DNA from: DATLFA01 sp035525225
GTDB lineage: Bacteria > Actinomycetota > Acidimicrobiia > Acidimicrobiales > WLNW01
Reading direction: 5' to 3'
Length of the DNA: 64,000 bases
Assembly (NCBI GenBank): GCA_035525225.1
Contig: DATLFA010000050.1
Span: 1-64,000, forward strand
The notes under the pieces were generated by a model that did not search any database, was not told where the DNA came from, and worked only from the letters and a program-made list of their open reading frames with translations. The position numbers and the translations under genes were made by a program. Of this stretch, positions 25,270 to 34,079 are shown piece after piece. Each line of letters starts with the position of its first letter. The first letter of the stretch is position 1.

Positions 25270-25668
25270 TCAGGTGTCGGAATTGAGCAAGTGAGTCGCC
25301 GCGTTGCCGAAATAGTCGTGGAAGATCTGCGCCAAGGCCGGCGGGTAGCCGTGGTTCTCGACCGTTTCGTCGACGACGGTGGTCATCTGCGCCAGCCACG
25401 CGTCGCGCTGAGCGGGGCCGATCACGAACGGGGCATGACGCATGCGCAACCGCGGGTGGCCCCGTGCCGCGCTGTAGTCGGCCGGACCGCCCCAGTACTG
25501 CACGAGGAACCCGCACAACCGGGCCTTGGCATCGGTGAAGTCCTGGCTCGGATACAGCGGTCGCAGCACGGCATCGCCGGCGACGCCTTCGTAGAAGCGC
25601 TCGACGAGCTCGGCGAAGAATTGTTCTCCGACGAGCGCGTAGACCGTTTCCGGCGACGAGTCGCTCAC
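25270..25668 (-). CDS. Group II truncated hemoglobin (trHbO-like)
   Basis: A 132-residue 2-on-2 globin. The proximal His is H78 in RMRHAPFVIG, and W91 in RDAWLAQM is the conserved G8 Trp of group II. The distal segment is LCGFLVQYWGGP, with Tyr and Trp near the haem pocket. Such globins bind oxygen and can detoxify peroxide or NO. The GTG start overlaps the trpA stop by four bases, so it is translated as the last gene of trpC-F-B-A. That coupling may be chance or may link oxygen handling to the operon. Confidence 0.9.
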   Translation of the reverse strand: MSDSSPETVYALVGEQFFAELVERFYEGVAGDAVLRPLYPSQDFTDAKARLCGFLVQYWGGPADYSAARGHPRLRMRHAPFVIGPAQRDAWLAQMTTVVDETVENHGYPPALAQIFHDYFGNAATHLLNSDT

Positions 25669-26447
25669 GGTGCGATCCCGTCGAGCGCACGGCGGAACTC
25701 GCGCACCAACGCGCCCACCCCTTCGGGCCCGGTGCCGTCGACCATGCGCTGTACGACGGCGGACCCTACGACCACACCGTCCGCGCTGCGGCAGACCTCG
25801 ACCGCCTGCTGCGGCGTGCTCACGCCGACGCCGACGAGCACCGGCGTGTCGGTCACTGCTTTGAGTCGCTTCGCGATCAGCTCCGCGCTGGCTGCGAGTT
25901 GCTCGCGCACACCGGTCACGCCGAGCAGGCCGACGCCGTAGACGAAGCCGCGCGCGCGGGCGCAGATGCGGGGCAACCGTTCGTCGGGCGCAGTGGGCGC
26001 TGCGAGCAACACGGTTTCGATGCCGGCGCGGTCGGCGGCTTCGGCCCACGGACCGATTTCTTCGAGGGGGATGTCGGGCAGGATCGCCGCGCACACACCC
26101 GCTTCGCGCAGCCAATACGCGAAGCGCTCATAGCCCGCGTGATACGCGATGTTGACGTACGTCATGACGATGAGCGGCACGCCGATGTCGGCGCGGCGCA
26201 CGTCGTCGAGCACCGACTGCGGGGTCGTGCCCCGTTTCAACGCGCGGTCGCTCGCGATCTGGATGGTGGGGCCATCCATCACGGGGTCACTGAACGGAAT
26301 GCCGATCTCGATGGCATCGGCGCCGGCATCGGCGGCAGCGCGAAGATAGTCGACCCAACCCTCGTCGTATCCCCCGGTAATGTACGGCAGCAACGTCTTG
26401 CGGCCCGCGTCTCGCGCCGCCCGCAGATGGCTTTCGAGAGTGCTCAC
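25665..26447 (-). CDS. trpA: Tryptophan synthase alpha chain
   Basis: A 260-residue TIM barrel that cleaves indole-3-glycerol phosphate and channels indole to TrpB. ADAIEIGIPFSDPVMDGPTI holds the catalytic Glu and Asp, and the phosphate-binding VYGVGLLGVTGVRE and VLVGVGVSTPQQ are present. The loop MTYVNIAYHAGYERFAYW differs from the usual MTYYNPI. Its ATG overlaps the trpB stop by four bases, so alpha and beta subunits are coupled. Confidence 0.95.
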   Translation of the reverse strand: MSTLESHLRAARDAGRKTLLPYITGGYDEGWVDYLRAAADAGADAIEIGIPFSDPVMDGPTIQIASDRALKRGTTPQSVLDDVRRADIGVPLIVMTYVNIAYHAGYERFAYWLREAGVCAAILPDIPLEEIGPWAEAADRAGIETVLLAAPTAPDERLPRICARARGFVYGVGLLGVTGVREQLAASAELIAKRLKAVTDTPVLVGVGVSTPQQAVEVCRSADGVVVGSAVVQRMVDGTGPEGVGALVREFRRALDGIAP

Positions 26448-27619
26448 AGTTCGAGGATCTCCATCATCTGCGCGACATCTTTGTCACCGCGACCCGACAG
26501 GTTCACGAGCACCGTCTTGCCCGCCAGCGTCGCTCGATCACGGGAGATCCACGCGATGGCGTGTGCCGGCTCGAGCGCAGGGATGATGCCTTCGGTCCGC
26601 GACAGCAACTGGAACGCGTCGATCACCTCGGCATCGGTGACCGTCTCGTAGCGAGCCCGACCGATGGCGTGAAGGTGCGAGTGCTCTGGGCCCACACCGG
26701 GATAATCGAGCCCGGCCGAGATCGACTCGGCTTCGGTGACCTGGCCCCACTCGTCCTGCAACAGATACGAGAGCGAACCGTGCACGATGCCGGGCGCGCC
26801 ATGGCCGATGGCCGCGCCGCCGGCGGGCTGCACGCCGACCAACTCGGCGTTGGTGTCAGCGAATCCGGAGAAGATGCCGATGGCGTTGGACCCACCACCG
26901 ACGCACGCGGTGACGACGTCGGGCACCCGGCCCGCGCCCAACACCGCTTCGCACTGCACGCGCGCTTCGTCGCCGATGACGCGATGTAGCTCGCGCACCA
27001 TCCACGGATACGGATGCGGGCCCATCGCGGAGCCGAGGCAATAGTGCGACGTCTCGACCGTGGCGACCCAATCACGCATCGCTTCGTTGACGGCATCTTT
27101 CAGCGTGCGGCTGCCGCTGAGCGCGGGACGCACCTCGGCGCCGAGCAGTTTCATGCGGAAAACGTTGAGTGCCTGGCGCGCGATGTCGACTTTGCCCATG
27201 TAGACGACGCACTCCATTCCGAACAACGCGGCCGCGGTCGCGGTCGCGACACCGTGTTGGCCGGCGCCTGTCTCGGCGACCAGCCGGCGTTTGCCCATGC
27301 GCCGCGCCAGCAGTGCTTGACCCAACACATTGTTGATCTTGTGCGAGCCCGTGTGATTGAGATCTTCTCGCTTGAGCAACACCCGCGCGCCGACCTCGCT
27401 CGACAACCGTTCGGCGATCGTCAATGGCGACGGCCGCCCTGCGTAGTCGCGCAGCAGCGCATCGAGTTCGGCGCGAAAGCCCGCGTCGGCCCACGCCTCG
27501 CGAAACGCGGCCTCGAGCTCGACACAAGCCGGTACCAACGTCTCGGGCACGAACCGCCCGCCGAACTCGCCGAAGCGGCCCGTCGAGCTCGGCTCGGCCA
27601 TCACCGACGGGTCGGTCAT
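26444..27619 (-). CDS. trpB: Tryptophan synthase beta chain
   Basis: A 391-residue PLP enzyme condensing indole with serine. The opening GRFGEFGGRFVPETLVPA, the PLP lysine in HTGSHKINNVLGQALLA, ETGAGQHGVATATAAALFGM, the Gly-rich ACVGGGSNAIGIF and the C-terminal SGRGDKDV are canonical for TrpB1. The ATG at 27619 overlaps the trpF stop by four bases; a second ATG seven codons on is also possible. It is part of the operon trpC-trpF-trpB-trpA-globin. Confidence 0.96.
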   Translation of the reverse strand: MTDPSVMAEPSSTGRFGEFGGRFVPETLVPACVELEAAFREAWADAGFRAELDALLRDYAGRPSPLTIAERLSSEVGARVLLKREDLNHTGSHKINNVLGQALLARRMGKRRLVAETGAGQHGVATATAAALFGMECVVYMGKVDIARQALNVFRMKLLGAEVRPALSGSRTLKDAVNEAMRDWVATVETSHYCLGSAMGPHPYPWMVRELHRVIGDEARVQCEAVLGAGRVPDVVTACVGGGSNAIGIFSGFADTNAELVGVQPAGGAAIGHGAPGIVHGSLSYLLQDEWGQVTEAESISAGLDYPGVGPEHSHLHAIGRARYETVTDAEVIDAFQLLSRTEGIIPALEPAHAIAWISRDRATLAGKTVLVNLSGRGDKDVAQMMEILEL

Positions 27620-28272
27620 TCGTCGTCCTCCCAGTCGTAGGGCTCTTCCTCGATGCCGCGGTACGGCTTCTTCTCGGCGGCCTTGGCCCGTTCGATGAAC
27701 TCACGCAGCTTGATCGGATCTTTGCTGCCCGGCGCCCGTTCGACACCGGTCGACACGTCGACGCCCCACGGCCGCGCCCGGCGGACTGCGGCGCTCACAT
27801 TGGCGGGCGTCAAGCCTCCGGCGAGCAGCACCCGCCGATGTTGGGGTGCTCCTTCGGCGAGTGACCAATCGAAGACGGTGCCCGAGCCCGGTGTCTGCGA
27901 GTCGATCAACGCGACATCGGCGCCATAGTCGTCGAACTGCTCGAGGCGGGGATCGCCGGCGACGAAGGCCTTGATGACGAACGGCACGTGTTCGCGCACC
28001 CACCGCGTGTCGGCCGCGGATTCGTGGCCGTGTAGCTGCGCGCACTTGAGGCCGACGTGATTGACGAGCTCGACGACGCGCTGGCGCGATTCGTCGCGGA
28101 ACACACCGACGGTGAGCACCTCGGGCGGCAACCGGCGCACGATGTCGCGGGCCCGCACGGGCTGCAATTGCCGGACCGAAGGCGCGAAGACGAACCCGAT
28201 GGCGTCCGCGCCGAGGGCGACCGCCAGCAGCGCGTCGTCCTCGTTGGTGAGGCCACAGATCTTCACGAACAT
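27616..28272 (-). CDS. trpF: Phosphoribosylanthranilate isomerase
   Basis: A 218-residue TIM barrel converting PRA to CdRP in tryptophan synthesis. It shows VKICGLTNEDDALLAV with the catalytic Cys, FVFAPSVRQLQP, AQLHGHES, LIDSQTPGSGTVFDW with the catalytic Asp, LAGGLTPANV and GVDVSTGVERAPGSKD. An acidic tail (EEEPYDWEDDE) extends the usual length by about 15 residues. A dedicated TrpF means the HisA in this window need not be bifunctional PriA. It is coupled to trpB downstream. Confidence 0.95.
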   Translation of the reverse strand: MFVKICGLTNEDDALLAVALGADAIGFVFAPSVRQLQPVRARDIVRRLPPEVLTVGVFRDESRQRVVELVNHVGLKCAQLHGHESAADTRWVREHVPFVIKAFVAGDPRLEQFDDYGADVALIDSQTPGSGTVFDWSLAEGAPQHRRVLLAGGLTPANVSAAVRRARPWGVDVSTGVERAPGSKDPIKLREFIERAKAAEKKPYRGIEEEPYDWEDDE

Positions 28273-28299
28273 CGGTTCTCGACCATCTCTACGTCGACC

Positions 28300-29100
28300 C
28301 TACCGCTGGCCCCGCGCGGCCAGGCGCAGAGTTTCCACCGCGGCCGCCGGATCTCCGGCCTTGACCAGGGTCTCGCCCACGAGCAGCGCGTGATAGCCCG
28401 CCGCGATGAGCGCCGCGGCGTCGTCCGCGCCCCGGATGCCGGACTCGGCGACACGCACGACGCCCGCCGGCATCAGCGGCGCCATGCGGCGGGCCCGCGC
28501 CTGGTCGACTTCGAAGGTGACGAGGTCGCGCTGGTTGACCCCGATAAGGCCCGGCCCGACCCGCAACGCCCGCTCGAGCTCGGCTTCGTCGTGGATCTCG
28601 ACGAGGACGTCGAGACCGATCTCGCGGGACAGCTGATGAAAGTCGGCGAGCTCGGCATCGTCGAGCGCGGCCGCGATCAACAAGACGCAGTCGGCGCCCA
28701 TGATGCGGGCGTCGCAGACGTCGCGGGCGTCGACGGTGAAGTCCTTGCGCAGCACCGGCCGGCCACTCGCGGTGCGCGCCGCGGCGAGGTCGGACGCGGA
28801 GCCACCGAAGAACTCGACGTCGGTGAGCACCGACAGGCACGCCGCGCCACCCGAGGCATAGGCGCGCGCCAATACTCGCGGATCGAGATCGGCGGCCAGC
28901 GCGCCCCTCGAAGGTGAACGGCGTTTGACCTCTGCGATCACGGCCGTGCCGTCGCGCTCTGCGTGTTCGACCAACGCGGCCCGAAAACCCCGCGCCGGCG
29001 CCAGCGCACCCGCCGCCTCGACGAGAGGAGCCAATCGCCGGTCGTCATCCGCGGCGCGGGCGCGGTGGGCGGCGAGGATACGGTCGAGGTAGGTGGCCAC
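28300..29100 (-). CDS. trpC: Indole-3-glycerol phosphate synthase
   Basis: A 266-residue TIM barrel closing the indole ring from CdRP. It has IAEVKRRSPSRGAL with the substrate-binding Lys, YASGGAACLSVLTDVEFFGGS, PVLRKDFTVDA with the catalytic Lys, VLLIAAALDD, IGVNQRDLVTFEVD and VAESGIRGADD. The length is normal. It appears to be the first gene of the operon, 27 nt upstream of trpF. trpD and trpG are not in the window. Confidence 0.95.
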   Translation of the reverse strand: MATYLDRILAAHRARAADDDRRLAPLVEAAGALAPARGFRAALVEHAERDGTAVIAEVKRRSPSRGALAADLDPRVLARAYASGGAACLSVLTDVEFFGGSASDLAAARTASGRPVLRKDFTVDARDVCDARIMGADCVLLIAAALDDAELADFHQLSREIGLDVLVEIHDEAELERALRVGPGLIGVNQRDLVTFEVDQARARRMAPLMPAGVVRVAESGIRGADDAAALIAAGYHALLVGETLVKAGDPAAAVETLRLAARGQR

Positions 29101-29198
29101 TCGCGTAACCTACCGGGCCAGCAACTTCATCAGATCCTCATATCTGGGTGCTATCCATCCGAAGGGGACCTGATGGACGAGCGACAAAGGTGAGTCGA

Positions 29199-29873
29199 AT
29201 GGCACCCGAGCAAGTGGTGGTAGTGGTCGAGGACGATCCGAGCATCGCCGACCTCGTCGACACCTACCTGCGCCGGGACGGCTTTCGCGTCTACCAGGCG
29301 GCCGACGGCGAAACAGCACTCAAGACCATCAAGGATCGCCAACCGAAGCTGTTGATCCTCGATCTCGGCCTGCCCGGCCTCATCGACGGTATCGAAGTGT
29401 GCCGTCAGGTTCGGGCCTGTTCCGACATCCCGATCATCATGCTCACCGCGCGCGACGACGAGCTCGATCGCGTGCTCGGCCTCGAGCTCGGCGCCGACGA
29501 CTACGTGACCAAGCCCTTCTCGCCGCGCGAGCTGGTGGCCCGGGTCAAAGCCATCTTGCGCCGCGCCGACCGTCCCGCAGTCGCTCCCGCGATCATCGCG
29601 GTCGGTGCGATCGAAGTCGACCTCGGACGACGCGAAGCGCGCCTCACCGGACAACCGGTGCCACTCGCGACACGCGAGTTCGACCTGTTGCAATACCTCT
29701 GCGAAAACCAGGGCCGCGCGCTCTCACGTCGACAGTTGCTCGACGGCGTGTGGGGTCTCGACTGGATCGGCGACGACCGCACCGTCGACGTACATGTCCG
29801 TCAGCTGCGCAAGAAGCTCGGTGACGCCCTGCCGCTCGACACCGTCTGGGGTGTCGGGTATCGCATGGGGTGA
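29199..29873 (+). CDS. OmpR/PhoB-family response regulator
   Basis: A 224-residue two-domain regulator. The receiver domain has the acidic pocket at EDD (11-13), the phosphoacceptor D55 in LILDLGLPG and K105 in YVTKPFSPREL. The C-terminal winged helix runs from about 130 (LATREFDLLQYLCENQGRALSR to DDRTVDVHVRQLRKKLG). The ATG at 29199 is preceded by AAAGGTGAG. It is divergent from trpC and lies 10 nt before its kinase. The stimulus and target genes are not evident. Confidence 0.92.
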   Translation: MAPEQVVVVVEDDPSIADLVDTYLRRDGFRVYQAADGETALKTIKDRQPKLLILDLGLPGLIDGIEVCRQVRACSDIPIIMLTARDDELDRVLGLELGADDYVTKPFSPRELVARVKAILRRADRPAVAPAIIAVGAIEVDLGRREARLTGQPVPLATREFDLLQYLCENQGRALSRRQLLDGVWGLDWIGDDRTVDVHVRQLRKKLGDALPLDTVWGVGYRMG

Positions 29874-29883
29874 TGGCCGACCC

Positions 29884-31296
29884 GTGCGCCGCCGCATCAC
29901 CTTTGCCATCGTCGGCGCGGTCATCGCCGCTCTCGTCATCGCGGGAGCAGGCACGTTCGTGCTCGACCGGCTCAGCGCCCGCGAGACCACCCGGCGCGAG
30001 CTCGAGCGCCAAGCGCAGTCGATCATCGCCATCCTCGACGAAACCCCATTGTTCCGCGCCCCTGCCGCGCCGACGACCCTTGCCCGTCAGACCGAACTGC
30101 GCCGCATCGTCAACCGCATCAAAGGGCTGTCCAACCTGGGCGAAGAGGACATCGGCATCCTCGTCGGTACCACGCTCCAGAATCTCGACGGCACCACCCC
30201 ACACAACATCACCCTCGACGCCGGCGACGTGGCGCAACTCGAGACGCCCAACTCGGTCGTGTCGGGCAACCGCGGCCGTGTCGTCTACGCGGCGGCGATC
30301 GGTGACGCACGCGTGCTCAAGTACGTGGTCGTGGTCGCTCGGCCCCCCGAGTCCGACGCGCGCCCGGCGCTCGGCTGGTTCCTGGTCGCGTCGGCGGGGA
30401 CGATCGCGCTCGGCTTCGTCATCGCGTTGTGGCTGTCGCGGGGCCTCACGCAGCGACTGCGCGCCGCGCAGGCCACCACGCATTCGATCGCCTCTGGCGA
30501 CTTGTCGGCGCGAGTTCCAGAGCCGAGTACGAACGACCAGGACGAAGTCGCGGACCTGTCGCGCTCCATCAACTCGATGGCCGTGCAACTCGAACGGGCA
30601 CGCGGTCTCGAGCGCCAGTTCCTGATGTCGATCACCCATGACCTACGTACACCGCTCACATCGATCCAGGGGTACGCGGAGGCGTTGGCCGACGAAGCAA
30701 TCGAACCGAAGAAGGCCGCCGAGACGATCCTCGCGCAGTCACAGCGGTTGAACCGGCTCGTCACCGATCTGCTCGACCTGTCCCGACTCGACGCGCGCTC
30801 GTTCTCCCTCGACGTGGTCTCCGGCGATGTCGTCGGCGTCGTCGCGGGAACGGCTCGCGCGTTCGTACCCAAAGCAGCCGACCACAACATCGCGCTCTCA
30901 TTCCAGAGCGGAGGACAGGCCGCGGGGCCGATCTTCGCCTCGATCGATGCCATGCGTCTCGATCAAGCAGTGGCCAACCTGATCGACAACGCGCTGAAGT
31001 TCGCACGGACCCGCATCGACGTGTCCGTCTTCATGCACGAAGGTTGGGTGACGGTCAGCGTCGCCGACGACGGCGACGGCATCGCGGCCGACGACCTACC
31101 GCACGTGTTCGAACGGCTCTACGTGGCGAAGGCGCGGCCCACACCGAAAGAGTCGGGGTCGGGGCTCGGGTTGGCGATCGCGCGCGAGTTGGTCGCCGCG
31201 ATGGGCGGTCACGTCGCGGCGCGCTCGCCCGTGCCCACCGCCGGCGCCGGCCCCGCGAGGGGCACGCAAATGCTCGTGTACCTGCGACCGGCCTGA
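29884..31296 (+). CDS. Sensor histidine kinase
   Basis: A 470-residue membrane kinase paired with the upstream regulator. TM1 is at about 6-28, an extracytoplasmic sensor region spans about 30-160, and TM2 is at about 163-184. A HAMP domain follows (about 185-240). The phosphorylated H252 lies in SITHDLRTPLTS, and the ATPase has LIDNALKFA, VADDGDGI and SGSGLGLAIARELV. The GTG start at 29884 follows the regulator by 10 nt. Its last 88 bp overlap the 3' end of the convergent ygfZ gene. Confidence 0.92.
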   Translation: MRRRITFAIVGAVIAALVIAGAGTFVLDRLSARETTRRELERQAQSIIAILDETPLFRAPAAPTTLARQTELRRIVNRIKGLSNLGEEDIGILVGTTLQNLDGTTPHNITLDAGDVAQLETPNSVVSGNRGRVVYAAAIGDARVLKYVVVVARPPESDARPALGWFLVASAGTIALGFVIALWLSRGLTQRLRAAQATTHSIASGDLSARVPEPSTNDQDEVADLSRSINSMAVQLERARGLERQFLMSITHDLRTPLTSIQGYAEALADEAIEPKKAAETILAQSQRLNRLVTDLLDLSRLDARSFSLDVVSGDVVGVVAGTARAFVPKAADHNIALSFQSGGQAAGPIFASIDAMRLDQAVANLIDNALKFARTRIDVSVFMHEGWVTVSVADDGDGIAADDLPHVFERLYVAKARPTPKESGSGLGLAIARELVAAMGGHVAARSPVPTAGAGPARGTQMLVYLRPA

Positions 31297-32096
31297 TCGA
31301 CCACCAGCGCGGCGACCGGCGGCACCACGGCACGCGGCACGTACGCCAGCGCCACCGCGCCGCCGTCGGACGCGGCGACACTCGTCAGCTTGCCCACGAC
31401 CTTGTCGTCGACGAGCAACTCGCTGCCGGCTTCGGGGACGCCGTCATCGACGCGCACCAGTCGCAGCCGCCGCGGCGTGTTGTTGCCGCGTGAATCGACC
31501 CGAGCCACCAGCTCTTGGCCGGTGTAGCAACCTTTGGTGAAGCTGACCGACTTGTCGATGATCACGTCGCCCGCCTCTGCGGGGATCGTGTTCAGGTCGA
31601 GCTCGTGGCCCATCGCAGGCAGACCCGCTTCGATGCGGCGACGTTCGTACTCTGGGTGATCGCCAACGGCGATGCCTCCGGGCACCTCGACATCTGCGCC
31701 CATGAGATCGACACCCTCGAGGCCCGGCCAATCGAAGCGGGCGACGATCGCCTCCACCGAGTCGAACGACTCGATGTCGCCCTTCAGCGCAACGACCCGC
31801 CATTCGAGGTGGTCGATGTCGGCTTTGGTGCGCAACTTGAATCGGGTCATCCGCGCGATCGTGGCATCGGCGAATCCGCGGTCGACGTCGAAGAGGATCG
31901 CATCGTCGGCGATTCGTGTGATGCGGCCCCACGCGCTGACCTTGCCCTGTGGTTCCAGCAAGAACGTGAATGCACTGGCGCCGACCGCGAGACTCGCGAC
32001 GTCTTGGCTGAGCTGTCCCTGCAGGTACGAGATCGCGTCGGGCCCGGCGATGCGGATCACATCACGCTCGAGAACGTATGCGCGTGCGTCATCCAT
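31209..32096 (-). CDS. ygfZ: YgfZ/GcvT-like folate-binding protein
   Basis: A 295-residue protein of the YgfZ/IBA57 family, which helps assemble or repair certain Fe-S clusters using folate. The diagnostic KGCYTGQELVARVDSRG is at about 205-220, and the N-terminal LQGQLSQDVASL matches GcvT-like folds. The last 30 residues (from about 265) are antisense to the histidine kinase end and look non-conserved, so the protein may have gained a tail. The gene follows trpE by 24 nt on the minus strand. Confidence 0.9.
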   Translation of the reverse strand: MDDARAYVLERDVIRIAGPDAISYLQGQLSQDVASLAVGASAFTFLLEPQGKVSAWGRITRIADDAILFDVDRGFADATIARMTRFKLRTKADIDHLEWRVVALKGDIESFDSVEAIVARFDWPGLEGVDLMGADVEVPGGIAVGDHPEYERRRIEAGLPAMGHELDLNTIPAEAGDVIIDKSVSFTKGCYTGQELVARVDSRGNNTPRRLRLVRVDDGVPEAGSELLVDDKVVGKLTSVAASDGGAVALAYVPRAVVPPVAALVVDQAGRRYTSICVPLAGPAPAVGTGERAAT

Positions 32097-32120
32097 CAGC
32101 TCATCCTTTCGCCGCTTTGC

Positions 32121-33635
32121 TCATCCCCTGAGGGCCCGGCGTTGGCGTGTCATGCGCCGCGCCCCGGGGACCGCGGCGAGCAACGCTCTTGCCTTGTTCT
32201 CACACTCGAGGTGCTCTTGCTCGGGAACGCTGTCGGCGACGATGCCCGCACCGGCCTGCACCCATGCATAGTTGCCGTGCACGATCATCGTGCGGATGGC
32301 GATCGCCGTGTCGATGTTGCCCGAGAAATCGATGTAGCCGACGGTGCCCGCGTAGAGCCCGCGCTTGACCGGTTCGAGCTCGTCGATGATCTGCATCGCC
32401 CGCACTTTGGGAGCGCCCGACACGGTGCCCGCGGGCAACGTCGCCCGCAACACGTCGATGGGTGTCTTGCCGTCGGCGAGCTCTCCGGACACTTGCGAGG
32501 TCATGTGCATCACGTGGCTGTAACGCTCGAGCGTCATCATCTCATCCACGCGTTCGGTGCCGAACTTGACCACGCGCCCCACGTCATTGCGGGCGAGATC
32601 GACCAGCATCACATGCTCGGCGCGCTCTTTGGGATGCTCGGTGAGCTCACCGGCGAGGCGACGATCGTCCTCGTCGGTCTTACCGCGCCTGCGGGTGCCG
32701 GCAATCGGCCGCGAGATCACGCGGTTGCCGTTGAGACGCACCATCGGCTCGGGCGACGAACCCACGATCGTGAGCTCGGGTTGGCGCACGAAGTACATGT
32801 ACGGGCTCGGGTTGATCTGACGCAACACTCGATACAGGTCGAACGGGTCGGCGTCGAGCGTGAGCCCGAATCGTTGCGCCAGCACGACCTGGAAGATGTC
32901 GCCGGCGAGGATGTACTCCTTCGCGACTTCGACCGCGCGGCAATAGAGGTCTTTGCCCATCGACGACGTGACTTCCGGCAAGGGGTCGTCCTGATGCGGC
33001 GGCTCGACGAGCGGCTCGTCGAGGGCACGGGTGCCGTCCCGCGCGATCGACTCGATCCGTTCGATCGCCTCGTCGTACAACGCGTCGATCTCGGCGTCGC
33101 TCGAATCGGGCGCCACCAACGCGTTGGCCACGAGCGTGACCCGCTGGCGCCAGTGGTCGTAGGCGGCCAACTCACCGATGATCGACATCACGGCATCGGG
33201 CGAGCCGATGGGATCGGGCGGTACGTCGGGCAGGTGCTCGACCTCGCGCACGATGTCGTAACCGAGATAGCCGATGAGGCCGCTGTGCAACGGCGGAAGC
33301 TCGTCGAAGTCGGGCGACCGATACGCGGCCAGCAACGCGTCGAGCGCCACGAGCATGCCCCGGTCGAGCGGGATCTCACAGTGGAGCTCGCCCTCGACGG
33401 TGACCACACCGTCACGCAAGGTGAGCGTGGCCAACGGATGGCGCCCGATGAACGACCAACGGCTCCACCGCTCGCCGTGTTCGACCGACTCGAGCAAGAA
33501 CCCGTACCCGTCGCCGACGACGCGGGCGAACGCGGCGACAGGTGTCGTGAGATCGCCCAACACTTCGCGCCATACGGGCACGACGCGATGCCGGCGCGCC
33601 AATTCGACGAAGCGATCGCGCGATGGACTGATCAT
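32121..33635 (-). CDS. trpE: Anthranilate synthase component I
   Basis: A 504-residue chorismate-utilising enzyme. It makes anthranilate with a glutamine amidotransferase subunit that is not in the window. N-terminal feedback-binding residues are recognisable around LLESVEHGERWSRWSFIG. The catalytic part has YILAGDIFQVVLAQRF, SPYMYFVR, SPEPMVR, RPIAGTRRRG, DLARNDVGRV, LPAGTVSGAPKVRAM and IRTMIVHG. The ATG at 33635 gives the normal N-terminus. It is encoded between hisI and ygfZ, so histidine and tryptophan genes share this transcript. Confidence 0.94.
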   Translation of the reverse strand: MISPSRDRFVELARRHRVVPVWREVLGDLTTPVAAFARVVGDGYGFLLESVEHGERWSRWSFIGRHPLATLTLRDGVVTVEGELHCEIPLDRGMLVALDALLAAYRSPDFDELPPLHSGLIGYLGYDIVREVEHLPDVPPDPIGSPDAVMSIIGELAAYDHWRQRVTLVANALVAPDSSDAEIDALYDEAIERIESIARDGTRALDEPLVEPPHQDDPLPEVTSSMGKDLYCRAVEVAKEYILAGDIFQVVLAQRFGLTLDADPFDLYRVLRQINPSPYMYFVRQPELTIVGSSPEPMVRLNGNRVISRPIAGTRRRGKTDEDDRRLAGELTEHPKERAEHVMLVDLARNDVGRVVKFGTERVDEMMTLERYSHVMHMTSQVSGELADGKTPIDVLRATLPAGTVSGAPKVRAMQIIDELEPVKRGLYAGTVGYIDFSGNIDTAIAIRTMIVHGNYAWVQAGAGIVADSVPEQEHLECENKARALLAAVPGARRMTRQRRALRG

Positions 33636-33654
33636 GAGAGGATCACGGCAAGCG

Positions 33655-34017
33655 CTAGGACGACGCGCCGAACGGACGGAAGAAGCACGACCATGCACCG
33701 GTGTGACAGGCACCCTTGCCCTCTTGCTCGACCACGAACAGCAACGTGTCGCCGTCACAGTCATAGAAGGCCTCGCGAATGAACTGACGATCGCCCGAAG
33801 TGTCGCCTTTGCGCCACACCTCGCGACGGCTACGGCTCCAGAACACGGTGCGCCCTTCGGTGAGCGACTGCTGCAAGGTCTCGGCGTTCATCCACGCCAT
33901 CATCAACACGTCGCGGGTTGCGGCCTCTTGCACGATGGCTGCGACCAAGCCGTCTTCGTTGTACTTGACCGTGGCGAGTTCGGCGTCCGTAGCCGAGATC
34001 GGGGTAGTTGCAGGCAT
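33655..34017 (-). CDS. hisI: Phosphoribosyl-AMP cyclohydrolase
   Basis: A 120-residue enzyme opening the adenine ring of PR-AMP in histidine synthesis. MMAWMNAETLQQSLTEGRTV, WSRSRREVWRKGDTSG and the zinc-site DCDGDTLLF together with GKGACHTGAWSCFF are the HisI signature. It is monofunctional, with no HisE domain. It is divergent from the DinB-like gene and followed by trpE after 19 nt. The main his operon lies 1.6 kb to the right on the same strand. Confidence 0.95.
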   Translation of the reverse strand: MPATTPISATDAELATVKYNEDGLVAAIVQEAATRDVLMMAWMNAETLQQSLTEGRTVFWSRSRREVWRKGDTSGDRQFIREAFYDCDGDTLLFVVEQEGKGACHTGAWSCFFRPFGASS

Positions 34018-34079
34018 CGCCTCAGCCTACGGCTTCCCGGTTCTCCCGCATCCGAAATTACCGCGGCTACGGTGCGGCC

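Noticed and set aside
31515..33782. A 755-codon open plus-strand frame antisense to ygfZ and trpE
   Set aside because: It is a GC-driven shadow; both opposing genes have clear family motifs, and this frame has none.
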